In this document: positions 11,401 to 22,239 of the stretch, one piece after another
Position numbering within the stretch: the first letter of the stretch is position 1
How the letters are laid out: each line of letters starts with the position of its first letter
Origin: Siphonodentalium dalli
Taxonomy: Eukaryota; Mollusca; Scaphopoda; Gadilida; Siphonodentaliidae
DNA: 64,000 bases
Assembly (NCBI GenBank): GCA_032622095.1
Contig: CP136068.1
Location: 115,929,509-115,993,508 of the forward strand
Reading direction: 5' to 3'
Made by a program: the position numbers and the translations under genes
The notes under the pieces: model-generated
The model's input: the letters and a program-made list of their open reading frames with translations, nothing else
Databases searched by the model: none
Told to the model about the DNA's origin: nothing

Positions 11401-11650
11401 TATATATTTTGGGACTTCTGTCTGTCTGTCTGTTTGTTTGTCTGTTAGCTATGGCCGGGAAAACTGCCTGACGGATTTTGACGAAATGTGACACCTAGGG
11501 TTGCTTTTGTCCAGGGAGTGTTTTGGATAGGACAAATCGTGACCCTGACCTTGACCTTCAAAATGGTCAATTCAAAATCAATATGCCGAAAAGCAGAGGG
11601 GAAACAGCCCGGACGAAGTCGGGTCCACCAGCTAGTTTATATATATATAT
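11400..11650 (+). repeat. Short retroposon-like repeat, family F
   Basis: It has a (GTCT)n tract, TATGGCCGGGAAAAC, CCTTGACCTTCAAAATGG, and the terminal CCGGACGAAGTCGGGTC before CTAGTTTATATATATAT. The reverse complement of 23711-23990 aligns with it (same CGGACGAAGTCGGGTC end and GACCTTCAAAATGG block). The AT-rich tail at one fixed end suggests a retroposed family, but no tRNA-like promoter boxes were identified. Confidence 0.6.
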
Positions 11651-11817
11651 CTCTTGTTGATATTTAGTATTTTTTATATTAGACATTAACAGCTCTTTTC
11701 CCTTCTGTTCAGATTTAAAAATGCATAATTGAGGTGTCAGTAATGTCACCAACTTCAGCTGGAGAACTTCTGTCTGTCCCTAGGTCTCCCATAGCAGTTT
11801 AGGACTAAGTAAAATTG

Positions 11818-11905
11818 GGTTCCCAGATTGTGAATTTGGTGATTCTAGCCCACCTTACAGAATAGCATCACTACATTCACCCTTTTGGGACCTCAGACAC
11901 ACTAA
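11818..11905. repeat. Half-copy of the four-module MITE
   Basis: GAATTTGGTGATTCTAGCCCA and AGCATCACTACATTCACCC match one hairpin of the element at 13835-14088. It is diverged and truncated, with no duplication at its ends. Confidence 0.6.
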
Positions 11906-11949
11906 ATTCACGCTTGGCTGTCCAATATTATTTTCTTAACCACTTATCT

Positions 11950-12575
11950 ATGTGAACTCATTATACCTTATTATGGACAAAAAAGTGGGGGGGTATATTG
12001 GATTAAATCTGTTGGTCTGTCGGAGTGTCCTTCCATCCATTGTTCTGTCCATCCATCCATCAACAATTGTTTTCTTCTCAAGATCTACATGTATATGAAT
12101 TCCCTACCTGTATGTGACTCACATTCAGATTTGTTCAAATAAGTTCATCAGGTCATGATGGGAGGGATGCCAGGGCCATAACGTTTTCCCTCCATAGTAA
12201 TTCTAACAACTATTACTACTCAAGAACCATCAAGTCTATTTAGCTTATATTTGTGTATGCAGGGTCCTTGGGTGGCATATTTAGATCTGTTCCAATGGGG
12301 TCCTTTTTGGAAAATCAATTAACTTCAACTCTTAAAAGCGAATGTTTATAATTATAAGATGAATAGATATCAGATGGGGATTCATGTTTGTTCAAATAGG
12401 GGCAGAGACCCCACCCACACGTAGCGTACAGTTGGTACATGAAGCCTCTCTATCCACATATCCTGTTTAGATCTACTTCTTTTAAAGTGATTATGAAAAG
12501 TTCAAACTGTTATGGTCTCCAAAGTCCCAGTCTTATCAGTCTTTGCAGTCTGGTGGGCGACCCCACAGTCTCTAG
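11950..12575 (+). repeat. 'CTCCGGTGG' family dispersed repeat, copy 1
   Basis: Its order of motifs matches 62859-63465: CATCCATCAACAATTGTTT, CACATTCAGATTTGTTCAAAT, AGGGCCATAAC, CCTCCATAGTAATTCT, CAAGAACCATC, GGGTCCTTGG and finally GTCTGGTGGGCGACCCCACAGTC. Sharing the last block fixes the right end of the family. No frame is conserved between copies. Confidence 0.75.
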
Positions 12576-12609
12576 ATGGGAGCCTCCTATATTGATCAAA
12601 ATTCGATGA

Positions 12610-12740
12610 AAAACATGGCTGCCAGTGGCCATCTTGGAATTTACTTTTCTTTTTGTATGACAATCCTTTGGCGCACCCTACAAACCACATCCCTCATCTG
12701 ATCATCACCAAACTTCAAATGGATCTTCGGGGTTCCCTCT
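12610..12740 (+). repeat. Diverged unit of the 163-bp repeat
   Basis: It carries GCCAGTGGCCATCTTGG, then 'TGTATGACAATCCTTTGGCGCACCCTAC' and 'CTCATCTGATCATCACC', in the order seen in the last unit of the array at 1-1180. Confidence 0.7.
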
Positions 12741-12990
12741 AGTCTACTTTCCTTCATATTCTATTCATTGCTCATCAAAAAATTAACTCAGTGGCATTGA
12801 CACTTTCATTATAGATAGAGGATCTCTAACGAGTCGCAAATTTTATACAAAATTTATTAACCGAATGCACTAAAGTGGACGAGGTTAATATATTTTGTAT
12901 AAAAATCCGATAAATTTAGATCCATTTTATCACATAAGCACATTTTTGCACGGAAAATGATCTTGAAACGGTTGGGGCTGAAGCAGATTA

Positions 12991-13608
12991 AGGCCTGTTT
13001 TATACGACGTGTGATACACGTGTATAACTGGCTATTTTCCTGGTGAAATAAGAGAGTCGGCAATTGATCGTGTATTACACGTCGTATAAAACCACGATAC
13101 TCGTCGAAATTCGTCCTTACACGTGTCGACGTATTACACGACTGGCCTGGACGCGTAACTCATCACTTGTTCGTCAATTACGCGTCGCTGATTTATACGA
13201 CGGGTATGCACGAGTAACGGAACACAATATGGCATAATATTTCACCCCATTTTGAGCCCCAGGGCGATCGCACGTGCGCAGAAGAGTTATGACAACTTGT
13301 TTTGGTCGGGCTGTATTGAAATCGAGATGTAAGAATCAGCGGCGGCGGTCATCAATTATAATTTCGCGTGGTCGCCGTGTGGCATTACAGAACTATATTC
13401 TTGTCTCGGCGGAGAGTTATCAGTGAGACCGATAAATCTGGGATATTTCACATTTTCTTATAGCCGGTTGGATTTTTAACATTAATTACATGACGCCAGT
13501 CTAGATTACACGTGTAAAGTTAACACGTCATATAAATCAAACGTTAAAAAATCGTGTTGACGACGAGTAAACATTACACGTGTATTACACGTCGTATAAA
13601 ACAGGCCT
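12991..13608. mobile_element. 618-bp TIR element in the fucosidase intron
   Basis: The left end AGGCCTGTTTTATACGACGT and the right end, its exact complement over the first 20 bases, continue with ACACGTGTA-rich inverted sequence. TA flanks both ends. ACACGTGTATTACACGTCG-like motifs recur throughout, so the subterminal regions are palindrome-dense. The GGCCTGTTT type of end resembles PIF/Harbinger ends, but a 3-bp duplication is not seen. No transposase frame is present. Confidence 0.8.
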
Positions 13609-13834
13609 TATATTGATTTCCTAATCGTAATCAAAGAAGAAGTAAAGACACCTTCAAGAAAAATATAGTTCCATGTTAAATTTGTCTTTCGTGTTAACAA
13701 ATTGTTCAACCACCCTTACCACCCGTGTTTATCTCAGTCAACACTAAATAACCCAACACAAATCGAATACCATAATTATATTCTAATTAACATAATAATA
13801 AAGTTCCAGCATTGACATGGACATCATTGTGGTA

Positions 13835-14088
13835 CAAGCCTTGAAATAGTGTGCCTGTCATTTGCAGAATGAGGTCCCCAGAGGGAGAATTTAGTGATGC
13901 TACCCCGCATAGCGGGTTAGCATCACCAAATTCACCCTCTGGGAACCTCATTCTGCTGAGTTGTAAGCAGAATGAGGTCCCCATAGGGTGAATTTGGTGA
14001 TGCTAGCCCACTATGCGGGGGAGCATCACTAAATTTACCCTCTGGGGACCTCATTCTGCAAATGACAGACACACTATTTCAAGGCTTG
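13835..14088. mobile_element. 254-bp hAT-type MITE of four alternating modules
   Basis: The TIR CAAGCCTTGAAATAGTGTG is perfectly mirrored at the other end. An intact 8-bp duplication, TTGTGGTA, flanks it at 13827-13834 and 14089-14096. Inside, a ~55-bp module (GCAGAATGAGGTCCCC ... GTGATGCTA) occurs four times in alternating orientation, making two adjacent hairpins. An intact 8-bp duplication is the hAT signature. It lies 136 bp upstream of the terminal fucosidase exon. Confidence 0.93.
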
Positions 14089-14224
14089 TTGTGGTAAGCT
14101 CTTACGTCGCTGCTTGTGCGGATAATACACTTGTGTCTTGAGGCCGGGTTCAGGGGCTAATTATGTGATAAAGTTTAGAGTCGCGTCTGGTGATGCTTAT
14201 TCATCTTTTATTGTTTCTTCACAG

Positions 14225-14483
14225 GTATACATCTAAGAGAGATAAGTCAGACACCACTGTATATGCAATTCTACAAGACTTACGAACTGGAGCGAGTATG
14301 TATTTTGGAGCTCCACAGCCTTCGACCTCAACAAGAGTTTCGCTAGTTGGATATGAGGGTCTCTTAGATTACACTCCAAGTAAAGTTGGAGGGATTGTTG
14401 TTAATATTCCGGCCATTCCATACAAAAAACTCCCCTGCCAGTGGGCATGGGTGCTAAAGTTTCAGGATTTGAAAAAGAAGTAG
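14225..14483 (+). CDS. FUCA1: Alpha-L-fucosidase, terminal exon and stop codon
   Basis: The first base completes the Trp codon begun at 6082-6083, giving the junction W-YTSK, which matches the animal fucosidase segment. The exon then encodes 85 residues ending at TAG (14481-14483). Recognisable family positions are a VYAI strand, a G-x-x-x-F-x-G-x-P turn, a VSLVGYEG loop, and the C-terminal PCQWAWVLKF strand (family pattern PCKWGWAL). This is the C-terminal beta-sandwich domain of GH29 enzymes. Length and stop position agree with the family, so the 3' end of the gene looks intact. The frame also opens upstream into the intron from 14190; that extension is not coding because the acceptor lies at 14224. 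Confidence 0.95.
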
Positions 14484-14676
14484 CTCATGTGTTTAGAATA
14501 TTCTCCACATATTTATATGTTAGCATTTTTGAAATTTTATATCTCCTGTATCATCTTATTGAATGATTGCTCAATGTTTCGGAGTGTTTCAAGCTGCTCT
14601 GATCATCGATAACCCGCTCTATACTAAATACTATTTGACGAGTAATTCCCTTTGGAAATGTTCAGATAATAAGTTC

Positions 14677-14682
14677 AATAAA
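14677..14682 (+). terminator. Candidate polyadenylation signal AATAAA
   Basis: AATAAA lies 194 bases after the fucosidase stop codon in AT-rich sequence, a plausible position for 3' end formation. This is the only canonical hexamer I noticed close to the stop. Confidence 0.6.
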
Positions 14683-14810
14683 TGACTATTTCTGCTATCG
14701 TTTGCTTATATAAAATGAACACCCATTCAAATTTATAATAGACCATTCCAATATACACTATAACTGGCCATGGCTGGGTGAGTCCATTAGTATAAAAATG
14801 GTTAAATTAT

Positions 14811-15250
14811 CACTCAAAATGAAATGTCCATGCATTGAGTGATAGAATTTCGAGGATCGAAACATTGAGCTTATCTGTTGTGAATATTCTCCACCTATTT
14901 TTTTCATCTCTGAATTTTTTTTTTACAACAGTGGTGTTATCATTATCACACTAGGAACTCAACTTAACATTGTTATTCAAATACCACTCATTGCACTGTA
15001 TTGGGGTTGACAAAATTCCAGGGACTGAAGAATTTACCTGATCTGTCTTGAATATTCTCCACATATTTCTTTAGCATTTGTGATTGTTGATTGTATAGAG
15101 AGTAATCACTTGATTGAACTGGTGTTGTAAAATAATTCATTAAAATGCCACTCATTCCACTCAAAACATTCCAAGCATTGGGTGTCGGTGATAGAATTTC
15201 AAGAACTGAAAAATTGTGTTTGTCTGTCTTGAATAATTTCCACATATTCT
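14811..15250. repeat. Degenerate ~170-180-bp tandem repeat downstream of fucosidase
   Basis: The block GAATATTCTCCACATATTT or a variant recurs near 14882, 15050 and 15233, and a further copy lies in the fucosidase 3' flank near 14494. Between them, 'CATTG-AG-GATAGAATTTC-AG-A-TGAA' is also repeated. The similarity suggests the 3' flank was locally duplicated. Confidence 0.6.
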
Positions 15251-15950
15251 TTCCATCTCTGGAAGTGTTTCTACAATGAACGCCTCATTATTTGCTTAAA
15301 TTGACATGATTTTAATATTTCACTCCTTGAACTTACATTTTCTCATTATTTATTAAAAGTGGAAATTAAAGTTGGGGGGGGGAGTGGGGATTATGTTTGA
15401 AATTGCAAGTTGGACCCCCCCCCCCCACCCTGTGGAGACCCTCCAGACCCTTACTTTGTAATGTTATTTTAGCTGTATTATGTACCCATGAGTATCCAGC
15501 ATAATACCCAAGCAAAAAGTGTCCAAGACAAGCTATTTTCTGTGTATTCGCATGTCACATTTTTGTAAATCATATATCAGCTTTAGTCAGATGGCGCAAT
15601 TATTGTCTTATTGGGTTGCATGCTGTGACAGTCTTCCTAAGACACTGGTTAAACAGCAACCCGACAAGACAATAGCTAATACCATTGTGAATCTAACAGC
15701 GCCATTTAGAAGCTCAGGCACCAGCAGTTTATTAGCCTGGTTTACGAACCCCATTTTTCCTCTGTATTGTAAAAAAAATTCAACTAATTTATATGATTGG
15801 TTTATGTTCACGCTGATTAAAATAAGAAACATGTGGTCCCAATCGTGAAGAAATTATATGACAGAAGAAGCTACAGTCATGGAAGGGTTAATGCACACTA
15901 TGATACACACAAAATAATATACTGGCAACAATACCACATATTTCTTGTAT
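15250..15950. other. No recognised gene
   Basis: It contains G8 and C14 homopolymer runs near 15375 and 15414. Overlapping open frames on both strands at 15519-15848 have no recognisable domain. Confidence 0.5.
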
Positions 15951-15951
15951 A

Positions 15952-16175
15952 CAGTAATGCCCTAAGTAATCGACTCCTTAAACTTAGCAGAATTATCAGG
16001 GAATTATGGGTAAATTTTCCGGATTTAGTCGGAAATATGGCTTGTTGCCATTCATCGAAAAGCTCTCCCCAAGAGCTTTCCGATGAATGGCAACAAGCCA
16101 TATTTCCAACTAAATCCTGAAAAGTTACCCATAATTCTGCTGTGTTTAAGGAGTCAATTACTTATGGCATTACTG
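15952..16175. mobile_element. 224-bp TA-flanked palindromic MITE, long form
   Basis: It starts CAGTAATGCC and ends GGCATTACTG, with TA on both sides (15950-15951 and 16176-16177). Almost the whole element folds on itself. The outer arms (AATCGACTCCTTAAAC, GGATTTAGTCGGAAATATGG) match the element at 17158. The centre carries an extra palindrome, TTGCCATTCATCG...CGATGAATGGCAA. The CAGT start and TA duplication fit Tc1/mariner-type MITEs. Confidence 0.88.
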
Positions 16176-16179
16176 TAGT

Positions 16180-17150
16180 TATTTCCCCATGGATATATGT
16201 GCAAGTAAAATACCCAAGCTTTATACATTCAACAATTGTTTACATAAGCAGAAACTAAAAAATCCAATGATTTATATATTTATGCACTTTTTGTAATTTA
16301 TGTGATATGAACTGTCCCTTTGATTGATATAGTATATATTTTGTATTTTCAAATTACATATGTATATATAAATTTATGATTGATTTAGGTTGATTGTCAT
16401 TAGATTTGTCAATACATGGAGAGGTTTTTGACAGAATGTGGGTTTTTATTGGTAAATTCTGTGTTTGGATTTGATGATATGTATTCTCCAGTAAGAATAA
16501 TCTGTGATGGGAGCCAATGCTCTGGCACAACATTTTGTTTATTGTTGGTTTTTTGTGTTTTCAAACAGTTCAATGGAGAACATAAGGCCTTTATTTGAGC
16601 GATTGTCATTGGAAGTTTAGGAATCAGATTAGGTATTAAGAATTACGGCCATTAGAATACAGGACAAATTTATCCTTATAACTCCCTTATGTAGTACTAA
16701 GTATACTAAGCCATTATATATGTGTTTGTTAAAGTGGCATGCTCATTTAGAAAAACAAATGTGTTGAACGTTCACACGTCACACCGATACAATACCTGTA
16801 AAACTTAGTCTTAATTATATTGTTTTGACACACGTTCTCATTCGTTTAAAAACAAAAACAAAATTATTCCATCCATTGAAGTTGTCCTATATGTTGCCAG
16901 ATGCATTAGTTATCATCACAAGTATTCACACTGGTTGTCGTTGACTTAAAATTGTCACTAAACCTGGGAGCCATGAATATATCTTTAATGTAATGCAGGG
17001 ATGCTTCTCGATCTACCAACTCTTTCATGACAGGCGCTGCGCTCGTGCAGAGCCCTGTTATTTAGACAAAATTGGCCCAGGGTAAAATATTGCTTAGGCC
17101 TGAAATATGTCCTGGGCTAAAAGCCTAGGGTCTACATATTTGCATGCTCT
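16180..17150. other. No recognised gene
   Basis: AT-rich sequence. The open frames at about 16409-16609 on both strands have no recognisable domain and no splice support. Confidence 0.5.
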
Positions 17151-17157
17151 ACACATA

Positions 17158-17313
17158 CAGTAATGCTCTAATTAATCGACCTCTTAACCACAGCAGGATT
17201 ATGGGTAACTTTTCAGGATTTAGTCAGAAATATGGCCGTATTTCCGACTAAATCCTGAAAAGTTACCCATAATTCTGCTGTGGTTAAGAGGTCGATTAAT
17301 TAGAGCATTACTG
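17158..17313. mobile_element. 156-bp TA-flanked palindromic MITE, short form
   Basis: It starts CAGTAATGCTCTAATTAATC and ends with the exact complement, with TA at 17156-17157 and 17314-17315. The arms pair almost perfectly through GGATTTAGTCAGAAATATGG to the centre. It is the same family as 15952-16175 but lacks that copy's extra central palindrome. Confidence 0.92.
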
Positions 17314-17633
17314 TATATGGAATAACTTCAGCTTATATTAAATTGAACCTGGTCCATTATCAGATTCATGACTGGCTTAAAATTGCTGATTTATCAAAAT
17401 ACTGGTTGTCCTTGGCATCCTACAATAAATGTTTACTGCCTACAGACTTTCACAACTATATGCAACAAAAAGACCAGAAAGTTATTTAAATTTTTCCAAA
17501 AACATTGGCAGATTATGAAATTTGCCTCGATTAAAATATAGTCGACAAAATTAATTTTTGCCTATGCTTTTGCATCGACTCAGCGGATAGCCGATGCTAA
17601 TTAACAGGGCTGGGTGCAGCATTAAAGATCATG

Positions 17634-17804
17634 TGCCAGTGCATTCTCTTTTATATGTGATTCTCCCACAGGGAGCCTCACATATATAGGAGAATGCACT
17701 GGCTTACACGGTCAAGGTAAATATTGTTAGGTCAATGTATTGTCTTCTATATTCGAGGCTCCCTATGGTAGACTCTTAGATATTAGAGAATGCATTGGCA
17801 CAGT
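17634..17804. mobile_element. Relative of the nested foldback at 5281
   Basis: Two hairpins, GTGCCAGTGCATTCTC...GAGAATGCACTGGC and GGTCAATGTATTG...GAGAATGCATTGGCACAGTG, enclose TATATAT-rich stems with CTCCC centres, as in the element at 5281-5742. The outermost 'GTGACCCGCC' arms are missing, so this is a partial or shorter variant. Confidence 0.7.
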
Positions 17805-17819
17805 GTTTTCGCAAAATTT

Positions 17820-18348
17820 CAGGAAGCTCCAGTCATGGAAGGGTTAAATATATTTTTATTTATGGGCTATATTTTGTAATTAAAACTAGATATAATATTA
17901 TAGTGTTGTTTATTTTGTGAGTCGTGGACAACTGGGAGTCTATTAACCCTTTCTTTACAGAATGGATTCTCCCATCAGTTATAAACAATATTCATTGGAC
18001 TGGTATATTATTCATTTGGATTTCATGCAGGCAATATAAACAGATGGCAGGTAGACGAACAGATAATTCAAATGTAGAAGTATTTCTTTTTCTTTGTGGG
18101 AAATATTCAGATAATAAGTTCAACAAACAGTATGTGGCTGTCTGTTGAACATATTAACTGAACAATTCCTAATGGAACTAATCAATGGGCATTTAGAAAA
18201 GCACCGAGGGAACATTCATGAAGAAAATATTGTATCGTATTTCATATTTTGAATTATATTTTATTATTTGTCTCATATTTTGCTTCCCCAAGTCGTAACA
18301 ACATATTCATAATCTGCTCATGGATAAAATGCAGGATCCCAGATTAGT
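17820..18348. other. No recognised gene
   Basis: Unassigned AT-rich sequence. A short block near 18108 (TCAGATAATAAGTTCAA) also occurs at 14662 in the fucosidase 3' flank, so repeat fragments are present. Confidence 0.45.
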
Positions 18349-18350
18349 TA

Positions 18351-18942
18351 GGGAGCCCGCATATGTTCTATTTACACGTTTGCGTACAAAAGGTTTGACC
18401 CCCTAAAGTCGGTACCAATAATGGAACATTCTGAAAAACCGATTTCTTAAGTTGCGCATTCCTGGGGTTTAGGGGCCGCTGAACCCAAAAAGTGCCAAAA
18501 ATCACTTCTATTTACACTTCCGCGTACATCGATGAATTTTGGTTTGATGATACTCCTAAGTGTACTGATTAAGAAACACAACTTAAGAAAGGGATTTTTC
18601 CTGGGGTTTTCAGATAAGAACCCCAAAACGTGATTTTTCACTTTTTTTTACACTTTCGCGTACATCCATAATTTTTGTCTCAAGTACTTTGATATATACT
18701 AATTATAAAAACACACTTAAGAAGCAACTTTTCCTGGGGTTTTAAGATAAGAAGGGGGTCATCGGGTCACCCCTCAAAACGTAAAAAATCACTTTTATTT
18801 ACATGATTGCATTCGTCCAACGTGCGTGTATGTGCGTACACCCCTGGAACGTTGCACTATACAACCAATACATCCCTAAATCGATACGATCAACTTAAGA
18901 AATATATATTCATGTCGTTTTCTGATAAGAACGAGACTTGTT

Positions 18943-18976
<34 letters not shown>

Positions 18977-19080
18977 ACAACACGATCCATTTTCTAGAAC
19001 TTTAAGTGAGCCAGTTTATGAAAATTATAGCGGGAAAATCTAGTAAAATGTATACAAATGTATATATTTTCGTGAAGCTA
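18351..19080 (+). repeat. Left terminal inverted repeat arm
   Basis: It pairs with 22668-23406 at high identity. The most visible difference is the poly-C tract of 33 bases at 18944-18976, against 16 complementary bases in the other arm. The arm ends inward at CGTGAAGCTA. Small open frames inside it are not coding. Confidence 0.88.
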
Positions 19081-21260
19081 TGGTGTATGATTGTGTATAT
19101 CCAGTACGGGTGCATCCGGTGTGCCTGTGTGGTCATTGGTGTGGTGTATGGATATAGCTACATGGTCATCTATGTGTTGATTATGTATATATGGAGTGAC
19201 TGTAAGGTCATGGGTGGGATGTACATGTGTTGTCTGTAATGATCATGGATGGGGTGTGTGGATAAATAGGTAGTGATTTATGGTTACGGGTAATGTGTAG
19301 TAGGTTACATGGAATGACTGTACGGTCATAATTGAATATGAATACCTGGAGTAAGCTGGGTGGACATTATCGAGCGTGTGGGTACATAGGGAGTGTCCTT
19401 GTGGTAACGGGTGGGATGTATATTTATATATATCGTGGATGTATTATCATTGGTGGGTGTATAGGGCTTAGCTGTATTATCATGGATGGCGTGTATGATT
19501 ATACAGTGAATTGCTGAGTTGTCATGTGTGAGGTGTATATGCAAGTATGGATTGTTTGAGTGGTCGTATGTGCGGGTTTTTTTTGTATATCTGGAAGGGC
19601 TGAATGACCATCTAGTGAGGGTTACATGTATACCTGGAGTGAATCTATGTCTAGGGTGGGCTGCATATGTATATCGAGTGGTTATATGACTATGTGTGTC
19701 GAATAGGTATACAGGTAGTGACTATGATTAATGGTGAGATGAGTACATGTAGGTATACAAGTAGTGACTGTATGATCATAAATGTAATTGAACATCTATA
19801 CATGGGGTGACAGGCGTATGAGTATACATGTACCTGGTGTTCCTGTTTGGTGACTCGTGTCGATGTGTAGGTTATACCAGTACACACACGTGTTGCTTTA
19901 TTGTCATGGGCGAGGGATATGTGTATATAGCGAGTGGCTATATGGCCATGGATGAGGTGCATATGCATACATGGAGTGACTATACTGACATGGCTGGGTG
20001 TATTAGTATATATTGAGTGGCTATTCGGCTATGGTGTGACAAATAGGGATACAGGGATTGACATGGCCAATGTTGGGGTGAATATGAATACAAGGATTGA
20101 CCATGATCGTGTATGAATGTTTTGAATAGGTACACACGGGGTGACTATATGGCCATAGGTAATGTGAAGGAGTATACCAGGTAACATGGGTGAGGGTATG
20201 TGTATGAAGCGAGTGGCTATATGGCCATTGGTGATGTGCATATGTATACCGGAATGACTTTAGGGTCATTGTTGTGGTGTTGATGTATATATTGATTGTC
20301 CATTTGACCATGCGTTTGGAGAATAGGTATACAGGGGATGACCTTATTGCAAATGGTGAGATGAATGGGTATACATGGAGTGACTATATGGTTATGGGTC
20401 ATGTTTAGGAGTATACCTGGTGTGCCTGCATTGTGACGCGTGGCTGTATGGTCATCCGTGGTCATGGGTCAGATGTACATGTATACAGTGGGTAACTATA
20501 TTGTTATGTCTGTGGTGTTTATGTATATATGTAATTACTGTGTGATAATGGGTGGCTATCGCTTTCCACGATATGACATGACCTCTCTGTTGATTAACAT
20601 ATCCTTGAGTTATTGTGGAAAGCGATAGCCACCCAAGGTACACATGTACAGCCCACCCATTACCCCAGTCGCTCCACATGTACATAAACACCACACAAAT
20701 GACAACATAGTCACCCACTTTATACACGTACATGTACTAGTACACCTGAGCATACAGCCATACTTGGTTATACCCGTACATACCACAAATGACAATACAG
20801 CCACGAGTCACCATGCATGAACACCAGGTATACACCTACACCCGACCATATAGTCACTCTATGTATACATATTCACTACATTCACGATCATACAGTCACT
20901 CATTGTATACATATTCACCTCACAATGGACCATACAGCTACTATATGTATACCTATTCGCCATACCCATGATCATGGAGTCAATCCAGGTATACATATGC
21001 ACATCACCAATGGTGAGCCCTTCCAGATATACCAATATCCGCACATACGACCACTCATAAGTTCCATACTTGCCATACTCATACACGCCATCCATGATAA
21101 TAAATCTACTCCCCATACACCACCAATGATAACACATCCACAACATATATAAATAGACGCCCCACCGTTACCAACAGGGCACTCCCTATATACCCACACA
21201 TCATTCATGACCATACAATAACTCCCTGTATACCTATTATCCTCATCTATGATCATAACT
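19080..21260. repeat. Bidirectional ~44-bp minisatellite core
   Basis: Degenerate units containing GTATACATGGAGTGACTATATGGTCATGGGT run in + orientation to about 20505. The complementary form (CCATACAGTCACTC...TGTATAC) runs from about 20640 to 21260. The reversal point is a hairpin, GGTGGCTATCGCTTTCCAC and its complement, at about 20550-20637. The many long open frames here on both strands are by-products of the repeat. Confidence 0.85.
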
Positions 21261-21540
21261 CCCTGGCTACCATCTTGGCTTCCACCCTGTATCCAGTTGA
21301 TAAATTGTTATCATAATGGGCCAGAATACCCACATATCATGGTTCATTTCAGTTCAGTCACAAAGTTCTGCCCATTTCCTTTCAATAATATGGTTCTCCG
21401 CAAAATTCCGTACTGCAACTTTAAAATGAATTTGTCATGCCCCATACGGAACTGGGGCAAACATAATAGAACGTAGTTGTCAGTTAATTACATTGCAACT
21501 AACACGTACAATAACCAAGTGAGTCACAATTTGCCACTTT

Positions 21541-21973
21541 GTCTGTGGTGTTTATGTATATATGTAATTACTGTGTGATAATGGGTGGCTATCGCTTTCC
21601 ACGATATGACATGACCTCTCTGTTGATTAACATATCCTTGAGTTATTGTGGAAAGCGATAGCCACCCAAGGTACACATGTACAGCCCACCCATTACCCCA
21701 GTCGCTCCACATGTACATAAACACCACACACATGACAACATAGTCACCCACTTTATACACGTACATGTACTAGTACACCTGAGCATACAGCCATACTTGG
21801 TTATACCCGTACATACCACAAATGACAATACAGCCACGAGTCACCATGCATGAACACCAGGTATACACCTACACCCGACCATATAGTCACTCTATGTATA
21901 CATATTCACTACATTCACGATCATACAGTCACTCATTGTATACATATTCACCTCACAATGGACCATACAGCTA
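21541..21973. repeat. 433-bp direct duplicate of 20508-20940
   Basis: The two segments are offset by 1,033 bp and I noticed one mismatch (CACAAATGAC versus CACACATGAC near 20695). The copy includes the whole central hairpin and part of the right-hand minisatellite. Its near-identity contrasts with the diverged surrounding units, so it is a very recent duplication or an assembly artefact. Confidence 0.9.
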
Positions 21974-22239
21974 AGATAGACCAAAACAATAAACACCTTT
22001 CAATCCAAAGATAGTTACATTTTACTTGAACAAATGGTCGAACCCTGAAAAGTGAATTCTTGCCGATATTTATGTCCAATATTTCTGGTAAATGTCAGTG
22101 GTGACAATAGTAAAAATGATCCATGGTTCATCAAACATGTTAGTATGCAATGTATAGAAAACAGATTAGCCAATTGTGTACATCAACCACAACTTGTAAG
22201 CGACTGCAGGACACCCTGGGGCAATATTTACCATTTTCC

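Larger units (their letters stand above)
6084..14224 (+). other. Last intron of the fucosidase gene, 8,141 bp
   Basis: The intron runs from donor GTTAGT to an acceptor preceded by a long pyrimidine tract (TTTTATTGTTTCTTCACAG). Both boundaries preserve the split Trp codon. It is largely filled by transposable elements, listed separately. Stretches such as 6560-7089 and 8090-8609 show nothing recognisable. Confidence 0.9.

Noticed and set aside
14190-14224. Upstream extension of the terminal fucosidase exon
   Set aside because: The polypyrimidine tract and AG at 14223-14224, and exact phase with the donor at 6084, show that this part is intronic.
19060-21260. Many overlapping open frames as protein genes
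   Set aside because: They follow the ~44-bp minisatellite on both strands, have Tyr/His/Val/Met-rich repetitive composition, and have no domain.
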